A stretch of DNA of 64,000 bases from Roseimaritima multifibrata (GTDB taxonomy: Bacteria; Planctomycetota; Planctomycetia; Pirellulales; Pirellulaceae): the NCBI RefSeq assembly GCF_007741495.1, contig NZ_CP036262.1, positions 5,146,001 to 5,210,000 of the forward strand, given 5' to 3'. Numbering within the stretch: position 1 is the first letter of the stretch; the number at the start of each line of letters is the position of its first letter. This document shows positions 17,830 through 26,244 of this stretch, piece by piece. The position numbers were made by a program, and so were the translations under genes. A model generated the notes under the pieces. That model did no database searches and was not told the origin of the DNA. It worked only from the letters and a program-made list of their open reading frames with translations.

Positions 17830-18939
17830 ATGCCCTTTGAACGCTTCCACGTCTCCTTTTCCATTGCCGTCCTGTCTTTGGTTTGCCTGCTCGGCTGCGA
17901 TTCGTCACCACGCCCTGGAGCGAACGCCACTCGCGTCGGCGAAAATGGCGGTACAGCCTCCGGTCAATCTTCCGATCGGTTTCCGTTAACCGCCGGCAAA
18001 TACACGATTCTCGATATTTTGACGGACCGGCAAGACAATTCATTGGCTAAGGGGAATGTCGAATCAACGCTGCTGGCCCACTCCGACGTCTCCTGCCTAG
18101 TCGGATTGTGGAGTGCCAACACGCCAGCGATTTTGGCGGCTTTAGAGAACAGCGACCAACTGAATAAGATCACCGTCGTTGGATTTGATGATCACCCCAA
18201 TACACTCAAAGGGATCTCCGACGGGCACGTTTACGGGACGATCGTCCAGCAACAGTATGCCTTTGCGTTCCGCTCGATTGAATTTCTGACGGCGATCGCC
18301 AGTGGTGGAACGGTTCCTGTTCCCGAATCCAAGCGAATCTTCATCCCGTTTAAGGAAATTACGGCGGACAACGTTGACGAATTTGGTGCAGAAGTCGACG
18401 CGATGAATGCTGGTAACGGGCCGATCTTAGAACCACTGGCCACCATGGGCGACAAACAGGAGGGAATCTCCGTCGCCTTCATCACCAACGGGACTGATCC
18501 CTTTTGGATATTGGCTCATCGAGGATGCGACAAGGCGGCAGAACACTTTGGGGTCAACGTCGAATTCCAAGCGCCCAGCGTATCGACGCCGGAAGAACAA
18601 AAAAGACTTCTGGAATCGAACGTCGTCAAGAAATTGGATGGGATCGCAATCAGCCCCATCGACCCAGCCAATCAAACACAAATGATCAACGAAGCCTGTG
18701 CAGCGATGCCGTTGATTTGCCACGATAGCGATGCCCCGGAAAGTGACCGCAGGTTTTACCTGGGAACCAGCAACTACATGGCGGGCCGCGCGGCGGGCAA
18801 AATGATCAAACGAGCGGTCCCCGACGGAGGCAAAGTAATGATGTTCGTCGGCTTAATGGAAGTTCTCAATGCGCAAGAAAGAAGCCAAGGCATCATCGAC
18901 GAACTTTCCGACGCCCCCATCCCCAAGATTTACCAATAA
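17830..18939 (+). CDS. Sugar-type periplasmic binding lipoprotein with lobes in swapped order
   Basis: A 369-residue lipoprotein (lipobox LLGC, Cys 23) related to the Peripla_BP_4/RbsB-type binding proteins of ABC sugar transporters. The order of its parts is unusual. Residues 51-190 (FPLTAGKYTILDILTD, DVSCLVGLWSANTPAIL, ITVVGFDDHPNTLKGISDG, VYGTIVQQQYAFAF, ITADNVDEF) correspond to the C-terminal lobe. Residues 212-369 (GISVAFITNGTDPFWILA, LDGIAISPIDPANQ, FYLGTSNYMAGRAAGKMI, NAQERSQGIIDEL, ending PIPKIYQ) correspond to the N-terminal lobe. In the usual order the end at 369 would run on into residue 50. Both lobes are complete and in frame, total length is normal, and a linker (about 191-211) joins them. 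No permease or ATPase gene is adjacent. Confidence 0.9.
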   Translation: MPFERFHVSFSIAVLSLVCLLGCDSSPRPGANATRVGENGGTASGQSSDRFPLTAGKYTILDILTDRQDNSLAKGNVESTLLAHSDVSCLVGLWSANTPAILAALENSDQLNKITVVGFDDHPNTLKGISDGHVYGTIVQQQYAFAFRSIEFLTAIASGGTVPVPESKRIFIPFKEITADNVDEFGAEVDAMNAGNGPILEPLATMGDKQEGISVAFITNGTDPFWILAHRGCDKAAEHFGVNVEFQAPSVSTPEEQKRLLESNVVKKLDGIAISPIDPANQTQMINEACAAMPLICHDSDAPESDRRFYLGTSNYMAGRAAGKMIKRAVPDGGKVMMFVGLMEVLNAQERSQGIIDELSDAPIPKIYQ

Positions 18940-19026
18940 CGTTTGGGCGGTGGGAACCGGCCAAGCGAATCGGTGAATGAAGGTTGATCGGCTTGGCGAA
19001 CGGCGACACTCTATGATTCGCTGCTT

Positions 19027-19605
19027 CTACTTGCTGGCGATTTTGCGAATGGCTTCGGGTAAGGCTAGACACTCTTCTTCGAAGACTCGAGCCGCTAGGG
19101 TCTCGGCGGTGTCGGTCGGTTCGACCGGGCAAGATCGCTGCAAAATGATCGGGCCGTTGTCGTAGTGATTGTCGACAAAGTGGACCGTACAACCACTGAA
19201 ATGGACGCCTTTGTCAATCGCCGCTTGATGGACTCGGCGACCGTACATTCCCGGACCGCAGAAGGCTGGGATCAACGAAGGATGAATGTTGATGACTCGA
19301 CCTTCGTAGTCCTCGGGAATCAGGACGTGTTTTAAAAAACCGGCCATCACCACCAACCCGATTCCCCGTTCTCGACAGGGATCGAAAATCGCTTGACTGT
19401 AGTCTTCGTCGCTCGGATACTTCGATTTTTGAACCACTGCCGTAGCAATCCCCTCAGCGGTCGCAAAATCGAGCCCTTTCGCGGACGCGGAACTGCTGAT
19501 AACCAACCGAATATCAGCCGGCAAGTTCCCTTCTTTGCGAACCGCCAGGAGGTTTTTCAAAGTCGTTCCGCCGCCGGAAATCAGAACCGCTGTTGGTACA
19601 TCCAT
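19027..19605 (-). CDS. purN: Phosphoribosylglycinamide formyltransferase
   Basis: From the ATG at 19605 (MDVPTAVLISGGGTTLKNLL) the protein has 192 residues, the normal PurN length; the frame is open to 19716 but the added residues do not fit the family. It transfers a formyl group from 10-formyl-tetrahydrofolate to glycinamide ribonucleotide in purine synthesis. Visible signatures are the N-terminal phosphate loop ISGGGTTL, INIHPSLIPAF (catalytic Asn and His), GCTVHFVDNHYDNGPII (catalytic Asp region). It is convergent with the binding-protein gene (87 bases apart). No other purine gene is near. Confidence 0.92.
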   Translation of the reverse strand: MDVPTAVLISGGGTTLKNLLAVRKEGNLPADIRLVISSSASAKGLDFATAEGIATAVVQKSKYPSDEDYSQAIFDPCRERGIGLVVMAGFLKHVLIPEDYEGRVINIHPSLIPAFCGPGMYGRRVHQAAIDKGVHFSGCTVHFVDNHYDNGPIILQRSCPVEPTDTAETLAARVFEEECLALPEAIRKIASK

Positions 19606-19947
19606 CAGGAAGTCGCTTGGAATGGAAAAAGAAGAACCCAAAGGTCGTGAATCGTAACGAATTTCAGCTTCTTCGAAACCCATCGGCGGCCGCAACCTGA
19701 AGATCGTGCGGTTCATTTAGTGGCGTGTTTGGCCGATGGTGGCGGTTTTGTTACGTGCTCTCTACAAATTAGAGCAGCGAAGGAGATCGAAACACCGCCC
19801 CAAGCGAGTCGACTGCGGCGTCCTCCGGAGGGCCCGCCCGCGGCGCAGCCCGGCAGCAAGATGCTTGGCCCTCCAATCCAAAAGGCCAAGACATCTCTCT
19901 AACCGGCTGACTCCGTTCCCATTTCGATCTCAGGCAATCCTCTTTGG
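19606..19947. other. Intergenic region with possible weak terminator
   Basis: About 340 bases lie between the purN start and the end of the small lipoprotein. No gene is visible. CTTGGCC (19864-19870) and GGCCAAG (19884-19890) could form a 7-bp stem that would end transcription of the upstream lipoprotein gene. The purN promoter should also lie here. If purN instead starts at 19716, the gap shrinks to 231 bases. Confidence 0.4.
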
Positions 19948-20106
19948 TTATCGCGGAGCGGTCTCGGCTCCCGAATCCATGTCCTGCATTCCTTGCATCG
20001 CCTCCTCTTCACTGGCAACCGGTTTCGAACCTCCGCAACCTGCGACTCCAAACAGCATGGTCATCCCCAACGCCAACCCCGCGATCCAATGCACCGAACG
20101 TATCAT
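19948..20106 (-). CDS. Small lipoprotein
   Basis: The ATG at 20106 gives 52 residues: a signal peptide (MIRSVHWIAGLALGMTMLFG), lipobox VAGC (Cys at 24), then a short Met/Glu/Gln/Asp-rich tail. Only about 28 residues remain after processing, so it is probably a membrane-tethered peptide. It follows the DUF1559 gene on the same strand, across a hairpin; tiny lipoproteins next to DUF1559 genes are common in planctomycetes. Function unknown. Confidence 0.65.
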   Translation of the reverse strand: MIRSVHWIAGLALGMTMLFGVAGCGGSKPVASEEEAMQGMQDMDSGAETAPR

Positions 20107-20150
20107 GCTTAAAACCCTTTTCTGCAAACCAAACGGAAAATGTAAAAGAA

Positions 20151-20183
20151 ACGCCTGCCGATCGTTAGGCAATCGGCAGGCGT
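20151..20183 (-). terminator. Rho-independent terminator after the DUF1559 gene
   Basis: ACGCCTGCCGAT (20151-20162) and ATCGGCAGGCGT (20172-20183) pair perfectly over 12 bases with a 9-base loop. Read on the minus strand the stem is followed by TTCTTTTAC, a fair U-rich tail. It lies just after the DUF1559 stop and before the small lipoprotein. Confidence 0.7.
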
Positions 20184-20206
20184 GAGAGGCTTAGCTAAAA
20201 GCCAAA

Positions 20207-21267
20207 TCAAGGAATGCTTTCGGCCGATTCATACGAACCCTGCCCATGGCCAGCACGGGTGTGAATGGCATGCCAAAGATTGTTGTTCCCAGCTTGCCCG
20301 CTATGCATGTTGCTGGCCTGAATCGTTTCGGAAATGAAACGTACCGAAGCGTCTGCCAATGTGAATTGAGCTCCACCTGGATGCAGACTACCCGAACCTC
20401 GCCAATCGGCGTTCAATCCGGTTCTTGAACGGTAGGTCGGTTTCCAAACATGCGCCTGGCCACCGTTCCACCAAGCTGAAACAATTTCCTGGTTTCCATT
20501 GGCACTCAACAACGGTTGGTTCCCGTTAACCGATTTCGCCAAAGTGTGTCCGCTGAAACCGGTATCGACCATGGTTGCCACGAAAGCAGCCCGCACCACG
20601 CGACTAGCACCTTGACGAAGCTGACCCGAGCCCCCCTCTGACTCATCCGATCCCGCAGGACGACAGCAGAACGACACCGTCGTCACTTCGCCAATGGCAA
20701 TCGTGTTCGAAGTTCCATCCAGAATATTGGAGAACCGACACGTCCTCGCGGTGGGGAAAATACCGGTATGGATGTCCCCCGCGCGAGCATGCTCATCCCA
20801 GCCTGAAGCGCCGGCATACGAAGTCAAAGCAAAACCGTGTGGCAACGCATCCCAAACCGGATCGGTAGGGCAAAGATAACTCTGAATCTGAGTACTACGA
20901 ATCAAGTCGCCGTTACTGTTTGCTTGGTTCATAATCGAATCGGCATAGTTGATCTGATCATGCAATGGAGCCTGTTCAATGAACGGCAAAATGAAAGAAA
21001 GCCAAGTATGATTCCGAACCTGCAACCCTGTTTTGTCCCCCAAATTTCGGTCGTTGGAAAAGATTGAAAAGTGTCATGATAGTTGTGGATCGCCAAACCC
21101 AACTGCTTCATGTTGTTCCCGCAGGACATCCGGCGAGCCGCTTCGCGAGCGGCTTGAACCGCCGGCAATAGAAGTCCTACCAGGACTCCGATGATGGCAA
21201 TGACCACCAACAATTCAACGAGTGTAAAACCCGCTCGAGAGAAACGTCTTGGATTTTTCAAAACCAT
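20207..21267 (-). pseudogene. DUF1559 pseudopilin-like gene split by a frameshift
   Basis: The N-terminal part starts at ATG 21267 (MVLKNPRRF) with [33 protein letters not shown] and [25 protein letters not shown]. It then leaves frame and ends at 20929. The rest of the family sequence continues in the neighbouring frame from [13 protein letters not shown] to the end at 20207, with [33 protein letters not shown] and HPGGAQFTLADASVRFI. Adding one G to the G-run at 21037-21041 restores one protein of about 353 residues. It is therefore a recent mutation, a phase-variable homopolymer, or a sequencing error. Both halves are otherwise intact. Confidence 0.9.
21037..21041 (-). other. Homopolymer C5/G5 at the DUF1559 frameshift
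   Basis: Five C on the plus strand (five G in the coding sense, context ATTTGGGGGACAAA). Six would give GAA ATT TGG GGG GAC AAA and join the two frames exactly at the point where family similarity switches. Confidence 0.85.
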
Positions 21268-21543
21268 AACCAAACTCCAGAAAAGAAAGAAAAGATGTCG
21301 CCCGCAAACCCCCGGGTAAAGGCACCCATTCCCCCTCACCGGCGGCTGTGGCATTCTACCGCACACCATCTAGGTAAATGCAACAGAATTCTGGGGGTTT
21401 TTTCGAACTTAGCCGAACTAAACCGTTTCAGCGGAGGCGTTCAAACAGCAGCAAAAAGCCAAAGAGGAAACGCAAAACCAAACGATTGCATTGTTTTGTG
21501 AACGAAACCGATGGCTGAACGCCTCGATCGACAATGCATCCGC

Positions 21544-22440
21544 CTAGCGCATCCGCGACAGATAGACCAGAATTCCGGTCCAGACAAACACGAAACCGAC
21601 GATCCGCCAGACCCCGAAGGTCTCGCCTGCGATCAAGGTGCCGACCAATAACTGAAGCGTCGGCCCGATGTACTGCAGAACGCCCATCGTCGATAGCGAG
21701 ACACGATGGGAAGCGATCGCAAAAAGTGCCAACGGGGCGACGGTGATGACACCGCCAAACATCAGCAAGGCTTGAGTGCTTAGCGTCCCGGCGAGAAAAG
21801 CGGTCCCGCTCGTCCGCTCCATCATCCCCAACAGAATCAATGTCGGTCCGGCCAGGATCGCGGTTTCCAGCCATAACCCCAGCAACGCGGGAAGCGGGGC
21901 CTGCTTTTTCAGCAATCCGTAAATCGCAAAGGAACAAGCCATCCCAAGTGCCGGCCATGGAAGTCCTCCGCCAGCGACGGTCATTACCGTCACCCCGATC
22001 GCTGCTAAACCGATCGCAACCCACTGCGAACTGGCCAACCGCTCGCGAAGAAAAATAACGCCTAACAAGACGTTTAAGAGCGGGTTGATGTAATACCCCA
22101 AAGAGGCATCCAAGATGCGTCCGTTAGTCACCGCATAGACAAAGGAAAGCCAGTTGATGGCAATCATCAACGCCGCCGCAGCGTAAATCCAGAGAACGCG
22201 CCGCGTGCAAACGGCTTTCAAGAAAAGCTCCCACCCTCCCCATACCTTCAGCGAAAGAAGGATAGGCAGCAGGACCGAGAGCAGGACAAAGGACCACAAG
22301 ACTCGGTGCGAGGTTAACTCCAACGGGTCAACCATCAACAAGTTCCGCCAATACAGCGGAAACAGCCCCCACATTGTGTGAGCCAATACCGCGCATCCCA
22401 TCCCAATTCGGCGATGACTTCTATCGTCGTGTGGGAGCAT
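21544..22440 (-). CDS. rarD: EamA/RarD-type transporter
   Basis: A 298-residue membrane protein with ten hydrophobic segments in two five-helix halves, as in the drug/metabolite transporter superfamily. Sequence points typical of RarD are GLFPLYWR near the start, INWLSFVYAVTNGRILDASLGYYINPL and SLSTMGVLQYIGPTLQLL. RarD was named in E. coli for chloramphenicol sensitivity; its natural substrate is uncertain. The upstream neighbour on the same strand is the 181-residue surface-type protein, 21 bases before the likely start. Confidence 0.88.
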   Translation of the reverse strand: MLPHDDRSHRRIGMGCAVLAHTMWGLFPLYWRNLLMVDPLELTSHRVLWSFVLLSVLLPILLSLKVWGGWELFLKAVCTRRVLWIYAAAALMIAINWLSFVYAVTNGRILDASLGYYINPLLNVLLGVIFLRERLASSQWVAIGLAAIGVTVMTVAGGGLPWPALGMACSFAIYGLLKKQAPLPALLGLWLETAILAGPTLILLGMMERTSGTAFLAGTLSTQALLMFGGVITVAPLALFAIASHRVSLSTMGVLQYIGPTLQLLVGTLIAGETFGVWRIVGFVFVWTGILVYLSRMR

Positions 22441-22461
22441 GCAGGGAACCTAGCGGGTCAA

Positions 22462-23007
22462 TTAGCTGGCTGAATCGTCATCATCGTCCGAAGCGATAAT
22501 CACCGCAGCGACAACGCCTGCGATTAGCAGCGTGCCAACCAAGCCCATCGACATCCCATTCCAAAGCTGCCCGCGAGCGACTTCGCCATCGACCTTGATG
22601 ACGGCGCCTTGCTTGACAGCAACACCTGGTTGAGCACGATCGACCACTTGATAGCGATTCAGCCCATCATAGGTAGCGATAAGGCATTCGCCCAGCGGGA
22701 CATTTGAGAACTCAAAACGTCCATCGGCACCCGTTTTGGTTTCTCCGATAACCTGTCCGCCACGCACCAAAGCGACAGGTGCTTGGTCAACCGGTTTCCC
22801 GCTCGCTTCGACCATCACGCCTTGAAGCGATCGATCATGACGAAGCTGAACCATCCCTTGCTCGATCAGACGCAACGCATGTTTTTGCTGAGCTTGACTT
22901 GGTGCATGAACCGCGGCCTGGGCTGCCTGAATGGTTTGAGGACAAACGATCCCAACCGCGGCGAAGGCGACGGCCAAACTTCCGATCCAGTTGAAGGCTT
23001 TCTTCAT
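22462..23007 (-). CDS. Exported protein with Cna-B-like domain and C-terminal membrane segment
   Basis: A 181-residue protein with a signal peptide (WIGSLAVAFAAVGIVCPQTIQA), a helical stretch, then a beta-sandwich pattern (VMVEASGKPVDQAPVALVRGG, GETKTGADGRFEFSNVPLGECLIAT) typical of carboxypeptidase-regulatory-like domains. It ends with a hydrophobic helix (MGLVGTLLIAGVVAAVIIA) and an acidic tail of five Asp. The layout resembles a short, membrane-anchored surface protein. The stop lies 21 bases before rarD, so the two may be co-transcribed. Function unknown. Confidence 0.7.
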   Translation of the reverse strand: MKKAFNWIGSLAVAFAAVGIVCPQTIQAAQAAVHAPSQAQQKHALRLIEQGMVQLRHDRSLQGVMVEASGKPVDQAPVALVRGGQVIGETKTGADGRFEFSNVPLGECLIATYDGLNRYQVVDRAQPGVAVKQGAVIKVDGEVARGQLWNGMSMGLVGTLLIAGVVAAVIIASDDDDDSAS

Positions 23008-23162
23008 TTCAGTTCATCCATGTCACAAGGGGGGGAGAAGATCTGCGCTAAGGCATATTGATTTATCGGCCGCAAAATCAGCATCCTTTACCTAATCGGC
23101 AAATATTCCCAAAAACGCAAGCAGGGCTGATCAAGGCCGGACCTGCGGCGCACGACCTTCTT

Positions 23163-23498
23163 CGGTACTAGTACTCAGCGCCGCGGTACTCGTACTCAGC
23201 ATCGCGGTACTCGTACTCAGCATCGCGGTACTCGTACTCAGCATCGCGGTGCTCGTACTCAGCGTCGCGGTGCTCGTACTCAGCGCCGCGGTACTCGTAC
23301 TCAGCGTCGCGGTACTCGTACTCAGCGTCGCGGTACTCGTGCTCAGCGTCGCGGTGCTCGTGCTCAGCATCGCGGTGCTCGTGCTCAGCGTCGCGGTACT
23401 CGTGCTCAGCGTCGCGGTGCTCGTACTCAGCGTCGCGGTACTCGTACTCAGCGTCGCGGTGCTCGTGCTCAGCATCGCGGTACTCGTGCTCGATTGCC
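23163..23498. repeat. 21-bp minisatellite, about 16 units
   Basis: Sixteen head-to-tail units of 21 bp start at 23163, 23184 and so on to 23478. Each has the core CGGTACTCGTACTCAG followed by CRTCG or CGCCG; variants swap TAC/TGC at two positions. The last unit diverges after CTCGTGCTCG. Units are 75-100 percent alike by eye. Read on the minus strand each unit encodes LSTSTAT or LSTSTAM, but no gene is evident. There are no spacers, so this is not CRISPR. Confidence 0.95.
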
Positions 23499-23581
23499 GC
23501 GTTTTACTCGACTGCCGGGTCATTGGTGCCCCGATTCGAGCAGGAGTACGAGCACCGGGCTGCGCCCTGAGCACGAGCCCT

Positions 23582-23638
23582 GAGCACGAGCACGAGCACG
23601 AGTAGGATTAGGAGTAGGATTAGGATTAGGAGTAGGAG
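23582..23638. repeat. GAGCAC hexamers followed by six TAGGAT/TAGGAG hexamers
   Basis: Three GAGCAC copies (23582-23602) carry the reverse complement of the CTCGTGCTC motif in the neighbouring minisatellite, so the two blocks are in opposite orientation. Six hexamers TAGGAT or TAGGAG follow without interruption at 23603-23638. Confidence 0.9.
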
Positions 23639-23735
23639 CGATTGCCCAAAACGGTCCTGGAGCCGATTCGCTACAGACGCACTTCACGGCAGCGAGATCA
23701 AATCCCGGCCTATCGAGTCTGCTTCTTGGCGGCAA

Positions 23736-24776
23736 TTACAATCGCCGCAGGCCGTCTTCGGTCATTGGGGAGGGGATATCAAAATCGATCGCGTCGATTC
23801 GTTCCAGCGTCGAGGCATCCAAATGCAACTCTGAAGCTTCTAAAGACTCTGCTAGCTGATCTACCGAAGTTGCTCCGACGATTGTTGACGCGACAAAATC
23901 GTGCTGTCGTGACCATGCCAGTGCGAGTGCGGGCAGCGAAACGCCAAGATCCTCAGCTAGCACTGCAAGCCTACGGGTCGTTTCCAAGGTCCTCGGATTC
24001 ACAAACCGTTCAGCCATTCGGCGCTGTCGTTCACCACTTCCTGTGAGGTACTCGGTGAAGCGGCCATCGGCTGGCAGGCCATCGAGATACTTTCCGGTCA
24101 GCACGCCCCCTCCCAGTGGAGAGTAGGGGAGCAAACTGACTTCTTCGCGGCGACAAACCTGAGCCAATTCGCTTTCACAACGTCGATTGATCAGGCTGAA
24201 ATTATTCTGAACCGTTTGATAGCGGTCGACGCCCGACTCTTTGGCCGCCCACAAACTCTTCATGACTCCCCATGAAGTTTCGTTGCTACATCCGATCACA
24301 CGTACTTTGCCAGCTTGCCGAAGTTCGGTGAGCGCTCCCAAAACCTCCTCGTATGGCATCCCATGATCGGGCCAATGGGTCTGATAAAGATCAAGATGGT
24401 CGGTTTTTAACCGGCGGAGTGATTCATCACATGCCTGATGGATTTGGCGGCGATCCAAAGCGGTCCGCCCGTGACGGACCGGTGGGGAGAACCAACCGTG
24501 CCCAGGTCCCGTCACTTTACTAGCAATGACAACCGCGTCCCGCGGCTTTGTCTGCATCCATCGCCCGACAATTCGTTCGGTTTCGCCGACCGTTTCTTTG
24601 TTAGGAGGAACCGGATAGATTTCGGCAGCATCGAAAAAATCGATTCCCGCTTCGAAAGCGTGATCCATGATCGCGAACGATGTCGCTTCATCACACTGCG
24701 CTCCAAACGTCATCGTCCCCATACAAATATCGGAAACGACCAATCCACTTGCCCCTAAACGTCGGCGCTGCATCAC
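23736..24776 (-). CDS. Aldo/keto reductase (Tas-like)
   Basis: A 346-residue TIM-barrel reductase. The catalytic tetrad is visible: Asp and Tyr in [12 protein letters not shown] (about 50 and 55), Lys in VVIASKVTG (about 85) and His in YQTHWPDHG (about 130). [20 protein letters not shown] and [39 protein letters not shown] are typical of the Tas/YajO-type NADP(H)-dependent group. The substrate cannot be predicted. The second Met is an equally good start. Minisatellite DNA begins a little over 200 bases beyond the stop. Confidence 0.9.
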   Translation of the reverse strand: MMQRRRLGASGLVVSDICMGTMTFGAQCDEATSFAIMDHAFEAGIDFFDAAEIYPVPPNKETVGETERIVGRWMQTKPRDAVVIASKVTGPGHGWFSPPVRHGRTALDRRQIHQACDESLRRLKTDHLDLYQTHWPDHGMPYEEVLGALTELRQAGKVRVIGCSNETSWGVMKSLWAAKESGVDRYQTVQNNFSLINRRCESELAQVCRREEVSLLPYSPLGGGVLTGKYLDGLPADGRFTEYLTGSGERQRRMAERFVNPRTLETTRRLAVLAEDLGVSLPALALAWSRQHDFVASTIVGATSVDQLAESLEASELHLDASTLERIDAIDFDIPSPMTEDGLRRL

Positions 24777-24823
24777 GGGCCTCTATCAATTGCAATCGAA
24801 ACAAAACGGTGAGAATCCCGTTA

Positions 24824-25528
24824 TTAGAACAGGTTTCGCAGTCGGTCGGATAGCCCTTGATCCGCCGTCGGGTCGGTCCCGTTTTCAAGATAAGCAACCC
24901 AAACCGCCGGATCGTTGCCAAGCGATTTGCCAGTGACCGATTCCAATGACTGGACGGCGGTCAAGCGGATCGCAGGGTCGCGGTCCTCTAGTGCTAGCTT
25001 TAAAGAATCGGTAACGACCGTCCCTTTGTGCTGGCCCAGCCCACGGAGTGCTGCCTGCCGCACATCTCCGTTGGTCGATTCGCCGATAATCCTCGCCAAA
25101 GTTTCGGCGGCCGCCGGTTCCTCGCGACTGCCCAGCACATCGCAGGCGGCCATACGAACCTTAATACTAGGGTCTTCAAGCCCCATTTCAATCAGGTTTC
25201 GTGCTGCAGGCCCCTGAACCGGAGCCGCCGCACGTATCGCCAGATGCCGCATTTCAGCACTCGCGTCCTGCTGCATGATCTGTTCCAGATGAACCAACCA
25301 CTGAGCCTGATCGGCCGGCGATTCATTGGGCATGGTGCGGACAAGCAGCTCCAGCTCTTTCTGCCGCTGAAAGTCGGTCGTACCAATCGCTTCGTCCTGG
25401 TTCCATTGATGGACGAAAAACGGATTGGCATGCTTGAGTGCGTAAAGCGGCCCATCATGACAACCGGTGACAGCCAAGCATGTTCCGGCGATTAGAATAC
25501 GCAAATGACGCAGCATTTTGGATCTCAT
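24824..25528 (-). CDS. HEAT-repeat lipoprotein
   Basis: The ATG at 25528 (or 25516) gives about 234 residues with a lipobox (LAVTGC). The frame is open to 25864 but that part lacks protein character. After a short linker come at least three HEAT-type helical repeats: AEMRHLAIRAAAPVQGPAARNLIEMGLEDPSIKVRMAACDVLGS, then GDVRQAALRGLGQHKGTVVTDSL, then DPAIRLTAVQSLESVTGKS. HEAT solenoids bind proteins. It is probably a periplasm-facing scaffold tethered to a membrane. It lies 47 bases upstream of the aldo/keto reductase on the same strand. Confidence 0.75.
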   Translation of the reverse strand: MRSKMLRHLRILIAGTCLAVTGCHDGPLYALKHANPFFVHQWNQDEAIGTTDFQRQKELELLVRTMPNESPADQAQWLVHLEQIMQQDASAEMRHLAIRAAAPVQGPAARNLIEMGLEDPSIKVRMAACDVLGSREEPAAAETLARIIGESTNGDVRQAALRGLGQHKGTVVTDSLKLALEDRDPAIRLTAVQSLESVTGKSLGNDPAVWVAYLENGTDPTADQGLSDRLRNLF

Positions 25529-25968
25529 CCAGAGTATTTCAGCAAGTATGGGTGCCCTGTACCAAAATTCGCAAACCGATCGGAAGAGAGATTCTTCTTC
25601 AAATCGACGGTATCCAGGCCTGTTATCGAACTTTCTATGAGAAACCCATTTGGATCCGGACCTAACGTGTCCTAGCCCCATGCGATAACTCCTTCTGTCA
25701 GCCAAGAGCCACGCAAGCAACCGTCGCAAAGTGAGACATGTTTTCTCATTCCAAGACGAGGCAAAAATCGCGTGAACCTTCTGACTTCCTACAGCATCCG
25801 TACTGAATCGGCTGTCTGAAGGAAAAAATGAAACAATTCCGGTTATTCGGAAAGATTTAATCATGACGGCACAAAACCTGCTCTTTGAGACCTCTCAATC
25901 AAGCAGAAAACGAATCGAGTGATCGTCAGACCGCAAGAGTCACCCCCATCCTGGAAGGAATCCTTGAA
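25529..25968. promoter_or_regulatory. Divergent region upstream of csrA and the HEAT lipoprotein
   Basis: About 440 bases without a convincing gene. It should hold promoters for both directions and an extended csrA leader. A small hairpin (TTCCG 25837-25841, CGGAA 25848-25852) and several GGA triplets occur in the csrA half. Confidence 0.45.
25953..25965 (+). promoter_or_regulatory. csrA ribosome binding site inside a GGA-containing palindrome
   Basis: GGAAGGA at 25953-25959 lies 9 bases before the csrA ATG and is one of the clearest Shine-Dalgarno sequences in the window. It overlaps AAGGAATCCTT (25955-25965), an inverted repeat that could partly hide it. GGA motifs at the ribosome site are the usual place for CsrA to repress its own translation. 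Confidence 0.5.
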
Positions 25969-26244
25969 ATGTTGGTTCTAAGTCGAAAAGAAGGCGAACG
26001 TCTGGTAATTGGCGACAACGTGACCATCACCGTTAATCGGATTAACGGTAATCGCGTGACGTTGGGAATTGAGGCCCCCCGCGAAGTCCGTATCGTCCGA
26101 GGCGAACTGGACAAACGGGAATCCGCTAGCGAGACGCAAAATGCTGCAGCTAGCAAGCAAAACCCCGCCGAGCCGACACGTGAAGAAGCTCAAATGACCT
26201 TTCTAGAATTAGAAATCGGCCAGCTTGAATCACTGGTAGGCTAA
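25969..26244 (+). CDS. csrA: Carbon storage regulator with extended C-terminus
   Basis: The ATG at 25969 gives 91 residues; the frame is open upstream but MLVLSRKEGERLVIGD is the invariant CsrA start. The core (VTITVNRINGNRVTLGIEAPREVRIVRGEL) includes the RNA-contacting GIEAP and IVR elements, so it should dimerise and bind GGA motifs in mRNA leaders. Canonical CsrA has about 60-65 residues; here an Ala/Gln/Glu-rich linker and a short helix (MTFLELEIGQLESLVG) add about 30. The tail could be regulatory or a partner-binding site. It is convergent with the pyrimidine genes. Confidence 0.93.
   Translation: MLVLSRKEGERLVIGDNVTITVNRINGNRVTLGIEAPREVRIVRGELDKRESASETQNAAASKQNPAEPTREEAQMTFLELEIGQLESLVG

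Larger units (their letters stand above)
23008..23735. other. 728-bp repeat-filled intergenic region
   Basis: The region between the aldo/keto reductase and the 181-residue protein is dominated by two repeat blocks (23163-23498 and 23582-23638). The open frames across the repeats exist only because a 21-bp unit has no stop in several frames; none has a credible start or non-repeat domain. Confidence 0.7.

Noticed and set aside
17830-18939. Explaining the lobe order by a frameshift or a second gene downstream
   Set aside because: The sequence after 18939 in any frame does not continue the binding-protein fold, and the C-terminal lobe is already present inside the same frame.
23163-23498. CRISPR array
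   Set aside because: Units are directly adjacent with no unique spacers, and no cas gene is present.
23131-23574. Frame encoding a Ser/Thr-rich repeat protein over the minisatellite
   Set aside because: The 21-bp unit is open in several frames on both strands. There is no start region, ribosome site or flanking domain.
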